From positions 1-12,849 of the forward strand of contig JAFAPF010000031.1 in assembly GCA_019247245.1 (NCBI GenBank): DNA of 12,849 nucleotides. The letters run 5' to 3'. This document shows, piece after piece, positions 8,077 through 12,849 of the stretch; position 1 is the stretch's first letter, and the number at the start of each line of letters is the position of its first letter. Below the pieces are notes generated by a model that was given only the letters and a program-made list of their open reading frames with translations, was not told the DNA's origin and did no database searches. The translations under genes and the position numbers were made by a program. The stretch comes from Rubrobacter sp. (lineage in GTDB: Bacteria; Actinomycetota; Rubrobacteria; Rubrobacterales; Rubrobacteraceae).

Positions 8077-9520
8077 ACCGCTCCCACTTCTCATCGACGA
8101 GCTTCTTGATATCGTCGCTCATCACGATCTTATCTGGCCACTCGCGGGTGAAGCCCTCCTCGGGCCATTTCCGCGTGGCGTCCACGATCATTTTCGATCC
8201 GTAGGTGAAGGCCCGGCTGGAGTGGTCTAGCACGTCTATTGGGCCGGGGAGCATCCTTATGTCCCTCTCGGGGTCTATGTTGTTCAACGTCACCCACCAG
8301 GCTTCACTCGTGTCTTCCACGTTTACGTCCGAGTCAAGTATGACAATCATCTTCGCTAAAGACATCAGCCCGAGCCCCAGCATGCCGGCACCGACCTTGA
8401 AGGCATGTCCGGGATACTGCTTATCTAACGAGACGAAGACGAGGTTGTGGAAGATCCCTTCTGGAGGCATGTGGTAGTTGACGACCTCCGGCAGCATCAA
8501 GCGCGTGAGCGGCAGAAAGATGCGCTCTGTCGCGTACCCGAGCCACGCATCCTCCATCGGCGGCCGGCCTACGATGGTCGAGGGGTAGATGGCGTTCCTT
8601 CTCATTGTCACGGCGGTGACGTGCATCGCTGGGTAGTAGTCAGCAAGCGAGTAGAAGCCAGTATGGTCCCCGAACGGTCCCTCCAGCGTCAGGGGCTCTT
8701 CGGGATCTGCGTAGCCTTCGATAACCATCTCTGCCTCCGCCGGCACCTCCAGATCGTTGGTGAGGCACTTGACGAGCTTCACGGGCTCCTTGCGCAAGAA
8801 ACCGGCGAAGACGAACTCGCTGATGCCGGGTGGCAAGGGAGCGGAAGCCGAGTAGATCGAGGCCGGATCTCCACCGAGGGTGATAGCTACGGGAAGCTTC
8901 TGGCCCAGCTTCCTGGCTTTCTCGAAGTGTGCAGCACCTGTCTTGTGACGCTGCCAGTGGAGCCCCGCGGTCCTTTTGTCGAAGCGCTGCACGCGATACA
9001 TACCGGCATTGCGCTCGCCGGTCTCCGGATCCTGGGTGTGGACCATAGTGAGGGTTATGAACGGGCCGCCATCCTCGGGCCAGCAGGTCTGGACCGGGAG
9101 GCTTTCGAGATCCGCATCGTCGTCGTGGTAGATCATCTCCTGGCAGGAGGCCTTGCCCGTAGTACGCGGTGGAAACTTAGAGACCTCGCGTAGGCGCGGT
9201 AGAAGCCCTAGCTTGGCCATGAAGCCTTTACCGGGCCCTTTGGTTAGCTCCAAGAGCTCCTCTATACGATGCCCGATGTCGTTGAGATCCATAACACCTA
9301 AAGCGCTCGCCATGCGCTTCTTCGAGCCGAAGGCGTTTATGAGGAGAGGATGATCGCTACCTTTTACGTTGTGGAAGAGGAGGGCGGGACCGTTTCTCTT
9401 CATCACGCGGTCGGCGACCTCGGTAATCTCGAGCTTGGCGCTCACTGGCTCGCGTACGTCCACGAGCTCACCCTCTTTGCGTAAGGAGCTCACGAACTCC
9501 TGCAGGTTATTAGCTGGCAC
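8057..9520 (-). CDS. UbiD-family prenyl-FMN-dependent decarboxylase (MqnL-like)
   Basis: A 487-residue UbiD-family decarboxylase, probably removing the ring carboxylate from the prenylated 6-naphthoate intermediate with prenyl-FMN made by the adjacent UbiX. Diagnostic blocks are present: NAGMYRVQRF (171-180; R176 contacts the cofactor), ITLGGDPA (213-220), EGPFGDHTGFYS (280-291; E280 and D285 belong to the catalytic E-(D/E) network), STIVGRPPMEDAW (314-326) and GHAFKVGAGM near 371-380. The length matches bacterial UbiD (about 490). The GTG start at 9520 is fixed by a strong GGGGAGGTG about 4-6 nt upstream and overlaps the preceding unknown gene by 11 nt. Its end overlaps the prenyltransferase by 20 nt. 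Assignment to menaquinone rather than ubiquinone synthesis rests on the surrounding mqn genes. Confidence 0.92.
   Translation of the reverse strand: MPANNLQEFVSSLRKEGELVDVREPVSAKLEITEVADRVMKRNGPALLFHNVKGSDHPLLINAFGSKKRMASALGVMDLNDIGHRIEELLELTKGPGKGFMAKLGLLPRLREVSKFPPRTTGKASCQEMIYHDDDADLESLPVQTCWPEDGGPFITLTMVHTQDPETGERNAGMYRVQRFDKRTAGLHWQRHKTGAAHFEKARKLGQKLPVAITLGGDPASIYSASAPLPPGISEFVFAGFLRKEPVKLVKCLTNDLEVPAEAEMVIEGYADPEEPLTLEGPFGDHTGFYSLADYYPAMHVTAVTMRRNAIYPSTIVGRPPMEDAWLGYATERIFLPLTRLMLPEVVNYHMPPEGIFHNLVFVSLDKQYPGHAFKVGAGMLGLGLMSLAKMIVILDSDVNVEDTSEAWWVTLNNIDPERDIRMLPGPIDVLDHSSRAFTYGSKMIVDATRKWPEEGFTREWPDKIVMSDDIKKLVDEKWERYGIPLN
8081..8085 (-). promoter_or_regulatory. Ribosome binding site deciding the prenyltransferase start
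   Basis: The minus strand reads GTGGGAGCGGT before the ATG at 8076. The alternative ATG at 8094 has only AAGAAG upstream, so this site favours the shorter protein. Confidence 0.5.
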
Positions 9521-9932
9521 CCTTCACCTCCCCTATAGCGGCGCTGATGCGGACCGCTGACCGCTCCTCGTCCTCGCCGGAGATAATGCTGAGGAGCTGC
9601 GCCAGGTGTGGTGTCCAGAGCTCCAGCGAGACCGCGTTGTCGCGTAAGATCTCCCCTGTCCCGTCGCGGATCATACGTCCCGCCACCCCGACGAAGCGTG
9701 GCTCGTCTAATCGTGCTATGGTCTCGACCGCCCAGGCATAAGCATTGTCCCCAACGAGTATAGCCTCGTCGGTCGCGGTTCTGGTTGCGTAGTGCACGTC
9801 AAACCCCTCTTGCAAATATCCCAAAGCTTCGGCGACTACCTCGCACCGGTTATCCTTGCCCGGCAAGTTTCCGGCGGCACGCAGGAAGACCTCCTTGAGC
9901 GAAGCCTCCGGTGTACGGCGGATGACCTCCAC
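9510..9932 (-). CDS. Uncharacterised 140-residue protein in the menaquinone operon
   Basis: I do not recognise this family. The predicted protein is soluble and acidic, with no membrane segment, signal peptide or cysteine-rich metal site; its only cysteine is C29. It looks mixed alpha/beta: an amphipathic N-terminal helix (residues 10-20), a segment EALGYLQEGFDVHYATRT (35-52), AILVGDNAYAWAVETIARL (57-75), a strand-like RFVGVAGRMIRDG (79-91) and a helical LELWTPHLAQLLSII (103-117). The start is a GTG at 9932, two codons after the hemL TAG and in the same frame as hemL; GGAG lies about 10 nt upstream. Its end overlaps the UbiD-family gene by 11 nt. Codon use and packing match the neighbours, so it is very likely a real gene. 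A role in tetrapyrrole or quinone metabolism is inferred only from position. Confidence 0.75.
   Translation of the reverse strand: MEVIRRTPEASLKEVFLRAAGNLPGKDNRCEVVAEALGYLQEGFDVHYATRTATDEAILVGDNAYAWAVETIARLDEPRFVGVAGRMIRDGTGEILRDNAVSLELWTPHLAQLLSIISGEDEERSAVRISAAIGEVKGAS
9525..9533 (-). promoter_or_regulatory. Strong ribosome binding site of the UbiD-family gene
   Basis: The minus strand reads GGGGAGGTG followed by AAGG and the GTG start at 9520. It lies within the 3' end of the upstream 140-residue gene and fixes a non-ATG start. Confidence 0.75.
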
Positions 9933-9938
9933 CTCGTT

Positions 9939-11231
9939 CTAGCTCCGCCCCACCGATGCTCGCATAGCCCACTGCCGCGCCGCCTCGAAGGTCTTCTCCA
10001 AGTCCTCCTCGGAGTGAGCGGTCGAGATAAAGCCAGCCTCGTACGGGCTCGGGGCGAGGTACACGCCGTCCCGAAGCATGTGCCAGAAAAAGCCCTTGAA
10101 CGCCTCTATATCCGAGCGAGCGGCCGAGGAGAAGTCCGTGACCGGCTCCCCAGTGAAAAAGATGCTCACCATAGAGCCAACCTGGTTTATGGTGAAGGGC
10201 ACATTACCCTCGCTCGCAACCTCGTACATCCCCTGCCGCCAGCGCTCACCCATAGCTTCGAGCCCCTCGTAGAAGCCTGGCTCACCCGTAGCGTGCAAGG
10301 TCGCGAGGCCGGCGGTCATCGCAAGCGGGTTGCCGGAGAGCGTGCCTGCTTGATAGACCGGCCCCACGGGTGCGATCTGTTCCATGATCTCCTGTTTCCC
10401 GCCGTACGCCCCCACGGGGAGGCCGCCACCGATGATCTTACCAAGGCACGTCATGTCCGGCACGACGCCGTAACGCTCCTGGGCCCCACCACGCGCGAGC
10501 CTGAAGCCGGTCATCACCTCGTCGAAGATGAGAACCGTGCCGTACGCTTGCGTGACATTACGCAGCCCCTCTAGATATCCCTCGACGGACGGCACGCACC
10601 CCATATTTCCTGCGACAGGTTCCAGAATCACAGCTGCCGTTTGTTCACCCCTTTCCTTGAAGAACGCCCGCACCGCATCGAGGTCATTGTACGGCAAAAC
10701 AGCCGTGTCCCTTGCTGCTCCCTTCGTGACGCCGGGGCTGTCGGGGAGGCCTAAAGTTGCCACCCCTGAGCCGGCTGCGACGAGCAGGGCGTCACCGTGG
10801 CCGTGGTAGTTTCCGTCGAACTTGAGGATACCCTCGCGGCCCGTGTACCCCCGGGCCGCCCGGAGGGCGCTCATCGTGGCCTCGGTGCCGGAGTTGGTCA
10901 TCCGGACCATCTGCATAGAAGGAACGACCTCGCACACCAGCTCGGCGAGCTTGACCTCGAGCTCGGTGGGCGCCCCGAACGTGGTTCCGTTCCGAACCGT
11001 CTTCTCTAGGGCTTCAACTACACCCGGGTGGGCATGGCCGAGGACGAGAGGTCCGTAGCTCATAACGTAGTCCACGTAGGAGTTGCCGTCAACGTCAAAG
11101 ATGCGCGAGCCCTCACCACGCTGCATGTACACAGGATCGCCACCCACCGAGCGGAACGCCCTGACGGGGCTGTTTACCCCGCCGGGGAGACGGCGTGTCG
11201 CCCGCGCCGTGAGGCGGGCGGAACGGTCCAT
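9939..11231 (-). CDS. hemL: Glutamate-1-semialdehyde 2,1-aminomutase HemL
   Basis: A PLP-dependent class III aminotransferase-fold enzyme that converts glutamate-1-semialdehyde to 5-aminolevulinate, the C5-pathway entry to heme and other tetrapyrroles. From the ATG used here (430 residues) the family blocks are [11 protein letters not shown] (16-26), [24 protein letters not shown] (112-122, phosphate binding), [21 protein letters not shown] with D237 under the pyridine ring, and [16 protein letters not shown] with the Schiff-base lysine K265. [10 protein letters not shown] follows. An upstream in-frame TTG at 11276 would add 15 residues. I prefer the ATG at 11231 because it gives the usual spacing to PGGVNSP, although neither start has a strong ribosome binding site. 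It is the first gene of the cluster and lies 7 nt before the unknown gene. Confidence 0.93.
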   Translation of the reverse strand: MDRSARLTARATRRLPGGVNSPVRAFRSVGGDPVYMQRGEGSRIFDVDGNSYVDYVMSYGPLVLGHAHPGVVEALEKTVRNGTTFGAPTELEVKLAELVCEVVPSMQMVRMTNSGTEATMSALRAARGYTGREGILKFDGNYHGHGDALLVAAGSGVATLGLPDSPGVTKGAARDTAVLPYNDLDAVRAFFKERGEQTAAVILEPVAGNMGCVPSVEGYLEGLRNVTQAYGTVLIFDEVMTGFRLARGGAQERYGVVPDMTCLGKIIGGGLPVGAYGGKQEIMEQIAPVGPVYQAGTLSGNPLAMTAGLATLHATGEPGFYEGLEAMGERWRQGMYEVASEGNVPFTINQVGSMVSIFFTGEPVTDFSSAARSDIEAFKGFFWHMLRDGVYLAPSPYEAGFISTAHSEEDLEKTFEAARQWAMRASVGRS

Positions 11232-11310
11232 CGCCAGCGCAACTCTGGCGTTTATGCTTTCGCGCCTATTGTGCAATAGCTCTCAGCCTTTTCGAAAGTT
11301 TCGTTCCCGT

Positions 11311-11316
11311 TTTATA
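11311..11316 (-). promoter_or_regulatory. Possible -10 element upstream of hemL
   Basis: The minus strand reads GAGGTATAAAACGG, with a TATAAA hexamer 35-80 nt before the candidate hemL starts. At 17-18 nt spacing the -35 position is only CCAATT/ACCAAT, a poor match. This is the best promoter candidate in the AT-rich stretch before the cluster, but it is weak. Confidence 0.25.
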
Positions 11317-11474
11317 CCTCAATAGACCCCTGGAATTGGTGATAACAGTTACGCTTTACTCTACACCCTTTATTGGCAATTTTTGAAAAAGAGCACTGAC
11401 TCGTCGGGTCGCTTTCAAGGGTTATTGAAGAGTTTCGAAGGTGTTATACAAAAAATCGTCTTCGTACATAAAAT

Positions 11475-11522
11475 ATCTGGGACGCTGGATCAAATAGCAT
11501 CTGGGACGCTGGATCAAATAGC
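11475..11522. repeat. 24-bp perfect tandem duplication
   Basis: Two identical 24-bp units lie head to tail at 11475-11498 and 11499-11522, each beginning ATCTGGGACGC and ending CAAATAGC. The unit length is a multiple of three, so any frame through it reads an 8-residue repeat, but no convincing gene covers it. It looks like a replication-slippage or simple duplication event. Confidence 0.9.
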
Positions 11523-11527
11523 ACTTT

Positions 11528-11614
11528 CTACGAGGATTCCTCTTCTCGCTGCTTCTTACCCCACCGGGCCTTGGCCGCTTTGTTGGCTGATTCCGATCTC
11601 CCTCTAGAGGTCAT
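11528..11614 (-). CDS. Very small basic ORF (28 residues)
   Basis: A minus-strand frame with ATG at 11614 and TAG at 11528-11530 encodes a highly charged 28-residue peptide containing ANKAAKARWGKKQREEE. This resembles the AAxARW-K-basic helices found in many small bacterial proteins. It overlaps the end of the 78-codon frame 11604-11840 (ATGACCTCTAG junction), so the two could be coupled small genes or one frame-shifted remnant. There is no clear ribosome binding site and I assign no function. It is too short to be trusted without conservation evidence. Confidence 0.2.
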   Translation of the reverse strand: MTSRGRSESANKAAKARWGKKQREEESS

Positions 11615-11840
11615 CTTCGGCTCGGGCCTTACCTTTTAGGCCATTATGTCGCCCGCGTATTCGGGCTACTTTGCGTAGTTCTTCGTCTGCTGGGTTTTTC
11701 TCTCCAGCTACAAAGCAAACTCCATGATTAAGGGGTGAGTTTGGGAGTTCCTTGTGCAGCAAAAGCGATATTGGGTAGATTAATGAGGTCTTTGCAACAT
11801 GTTGACTAACAACATCTGTGTACTGGTACAGGCCACTCAC
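11604..11840 (-). CDS. Hypothetical 78-residue ORF, possibly a remnant
   Basis: A minus-strand frame with a GTG start at 11840 ends in a strikingly charged segment (GEKNPADEELRKVARIRGRHNGLKGKARAEDDL, residues about 46-78) that looks like a genuine protein C-terminus. The first half is unremarkable. The frame is open upstream to about 11882 without a better start or ribosome binding site, which suggests a truncated gene. I recognise no family. Its end overlaps the 28-residue ORF at 11528-11614 by 11 nt in another frame. Confidence that it is expressed is low. Confidence 0.25.
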   Translation of the reverse strand: MSGLYQYTDVVSQHVAKTSLIYPISLLLHKELPNSPLNHGVCFVAGEKNPADEELRKVARIRGRHNGLKGKARAEDDL

Positions 11841-12020
11841 GAACCAGGTATCGAATCTACCTTTTGTCCCAAGCTGTCCAACCTAAGGAATTTTAAGCCT
11901 TTTCTTAGGGCCTACTTAGACTCGGGTGCCACACTTATTAGTAGTGGCTTGTTGTCTTCCTACAGCCACTCTGACCGGATCGCCTGCCCACTAGCTAAGG
12001 TCTGGTCGGGCTCCTTTCGG

Positions 12021-12052
12021 TGTCAGGGTTTTCCCTAGGGAAAATCCCGACA
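12021..12052. repeat. 32-bp palindrome without spacer
   Basis: The arms TGTCAGGGTTTTCCCT and, on the other strand, TGTCGGGATTTTCCCT meet with no loop at CCCTAGGG and match at 14 of 16 positions. This could be an operator-like dyad or two terminal inverted repeats of an insertion sequence abutted head to head. There is no T-tract and no adjacent gene end, so it is not a simple terminator. Confidence 0.8.
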
Positions 12053-12087
12053 TTTATTGTACGGGACGGATCTCCGTACAATAAATG
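12051..12087. repeat. Perfect 14-bp inverted repeat with 9-nt loop
   Basis: The arms CATTTATTGTACGG (12051-12064) and CCGTACAATAAATG (12074-12087) are perfect complements around a 9-nt loop. It abuts and shares two bases with the 32-bp palindrome at 12021-12052. No poly-T follows on the plus strand. In DNA it could extrude as a cruciform or bind a dimeric protein; as RNA it would form a strong hairpin. Confidence 0.85.
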
Positions 12088-12391
12088 CCCTCTTGAGTCG
12101 ACCTTGCACAAAAAGTCCTTAGTGATTTGTTTCTAAAACATCGGGGTACCCTGGTGGCCGTACTAGACGTGATGCAAAGCGGAATGGGAAAGAAACATGA
12201 CCACCGGGTCCACAAATCATCCCTTCCATAGGAGGCTGGGTATGCATTATGGTCTCCCCACCTCAATCCTTACGCCTTGTCATATATTTTGTTTGTACGC
12301 TTTGGCTAGATTGCCCCGACTTACTCAGGCGCGGGCATCTCGATGGTCGCTCACACAAAAGTCGTCGAGTATTGCCACGCTGCTGGATTCT

Positions 12392-12745
12392 TCATCCTGC
12401 TTTCGGCTTGGGCTTGGGACCGGTTGAACGAACACCATCCGCACGCCCAAATCGCTCATCCGACATAGGCTGCCGCATGGAATCCAAAACCATGTCTATT
12501 CCCTTCTTGCCAGCTAGTTTGGCTGCAGGCACGAATTCGCTATCCCCCGCTATCAGGATAATCTGGTCCAAACAACCTTTGTGGGCTAGTTCAATGATGT
12601 CTAGTCCGAATTTCATGTCCACATGTTTCTGCCGCACGTTATCAGTAAAGTAGACGTCGAGAGGTAATAACGTTCTTAGAAATTTCTTAGGGTATTGATA
12701 GTAATTTCTTAGGGAGTGGAGATAAAACCGGGCGTTATGGAAATC
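12392..12745 (-). pseudogene. Truncated NYN-domain (DUF88/LabA-like) protein remnant
   Basis: The minus-strand frame open from 12745 to the TGA at 12392 ends with a clear NYN/PIN-like C-terminal half. VDMKFGLDIIELA matches the VDVxLxxD metal-site helix, IILIAGDSEFVPAAKLA matches the conserved GDSDF strand-turn, and KGIDMVLDSM is the following strand. The tail finishes in a PKPKPK basic run. NYN proteins are Mg-dependent nuclease-like domains of about 150-250 residues that begin with an IDGxN aspartate. That N-terminal half is missing: stop codons appear upstream of 12745 in this frame, and no other frame supplies it. The longest frame with a usable start is GTG at 12637 (81 residues), without a ribosome binding site. 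I read it as a decayed gene fragment; a short functional protein is less likely. Confidence 0.6.
12681..12714. repeat. Pair of 12-bp direct repeats, 22 bp apart
   Basis: AATTTCTTAGGG occurs at 12681-12692 and 12703-12714, start to start 22 bp, about two helical turns. A related TTTCTTAGGG is at 11901-11910. The pair lies 23 nt upstream of the rightward ORF starting at 12737 and could be a regulator binding site. It also lies inside the open frame of the NYN remnant, so chance or duplication is possible. Confidence 0.6.
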
Positions 12746-12849
12746 CTAGCTAAACTATTGCTCTCAGGCCTATTTGTACCCGTGCTCATGGTGACATGCA
12801 TGATGATCTCGGAGAGGAAGTCGTTTGTCCTTAGCTCTCTGGTTGCCAT
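12737..12849 (+). CDS. Partial ORF, possible membrane protein N-terminus, runs off the right edge
   Basis: An ATG at 12737 opens a rightward frame that stays open for 37 codons to the end of the window. The encoded start is MEILAKLLLSGLFVPVLMV, continuing with TCMMISERKSFVLSSLVA. This has the hydrophobic make-up of a first transmembrane segment or uncleaved signal followed by a charged turn. The nearest GGAG is about 15 nt upstream, farther than usual. I do not recognise a family from this piece. The opposite strand also has a 46-codon frame starting at the edge (12849), with less protein-like composition. The right neighbour sequence would decide. Confidence 0.35.
   Translation, partial: MEILAKLLLSGLFVPVLMVTCMMISERKSFVLSSLVA

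Larger units (their letters stand above)
11277..12391. other. Gene-poor right flank with repeats and short ORFs
   Basis: About 1.1 kb upstream of the cluster has no full-length gene. It is visibly more AT-rich than the cluster. Plus-strand frames at 11383-11607 and 11799-12038 are short, low in coding character and unrecognised. The minus strand holds two more protein-like but tiny frames (11604-11840 and 11528-11614), a 24-bp tandem duplication (11475-11522) and the double palindrome at 12021-12087. I see no tRNA, rRNA or CRISPR array. The picture fits decayed mobile or accessory DNA next to a conserved operon. Confidence 0.5.

Noticed and set aside
8447..9193. A 248-codon plus-strand frame
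   Set aside because: It is antisense to the UbiD-family gene, which has all expected motifs across this span; the reverse frame is low-complexity and arginine/leucine-rich like other shadow frames.
9792..10574. A 260-codon plus-strand frame
   Set aside because: It is antisense to hemL and the unknown gene. The hemL catalytic blocks are intact here, and the plus-strand protein matches nothing.
11841..11870. A tRNA T-arm-like sequence (AGGTATCGAATCTACCT)
   Set aside because: The loop does not match TTCRANY in register, and no acceptor, D or anticodon arms can be built around it.
12145..12216. A long imperfect hairpin (ACCCTGGTGG with CCACCGGGT)
   Set aside because: It is a nine-base-pair stem with a bulge and a loop of about 50 nt, with no tail or neighbouring gene end; too weak to call.

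Overview
The window holds one tightly packed leftward (minus-strand) gene cluster of ten genes, from about 11276 down to 643. It is flanked on both sides by gene-poor, more AT-rich DNA with decayed fragments, palindromes and short repeats. Protein families and gene order point to a bacterium that makes menaquinone by the futalosine route. The high-GC coding sequence, frequent GTG/TTG starts and SAH-deaminase-like aminodeoxyfutalosine deaminase suggest an actinobacterium, perhaps a deep-branching Rubrobacter-like lineage; that placement is inference only.

In transcription order the cluster is: hemL (glutamate-1-semialdehyde aminomutase); an unrecognised 140-residue protein; a UbiD-family decarboxylase; a UbiA-family prenyltransferase; UbiX (prenyl-FMN synthase); a UbiE/MenG methyltransferase; a long-chain polyprenyl diphosphate synthase; MqnE; MqnA; MqnC; and an amidohydrolase that fits 6-amino-6-deoxyfutalosine deaminase. 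Junctions range from gaps of a few bases to out-of-frame overlaps, so one polycistronic, translationally coupled message is likely.

Together these genes cover most of menaquinone synthesis. MqnA makes 3-[(1-carboxyvinyl)oxy]benzoate from chorismate, and MqnE joins it to the SAM-derived adenosyl unit. The deaminase gives futalosine, and MqnC cyclises dehypoxanthine futalosine. The polyprenyl synthase makes the tail, UbiA attaches it, UbiD with prenyl-FMN from UbiX removes the carboxylate, and UbiE methylates the ring. MqnB (futalosine hydrolase) and MqnD (1,4-dihydroxy-6-naphthoate synthase) are not in the window. HemL ties the cluster to tetrapyrrole/heme supply, the other main respiratory cofactor.

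The left flank (1-642) has no gene I can support. The right flank (11277-12849) has two weak leftward ORFs, a 24-bp tandem duplication, a striking pair of adjacent palindromes (12021-12087), a truncated NYN-domain (DUF88/LabA-like) remnant, and the start of a possible rightward membrane protein running off the edge. I do not see a clearly new defence or mobile system. The most interesting items are the uncharacterised 140-residue protein inside the quinone operon and the double palindrome.
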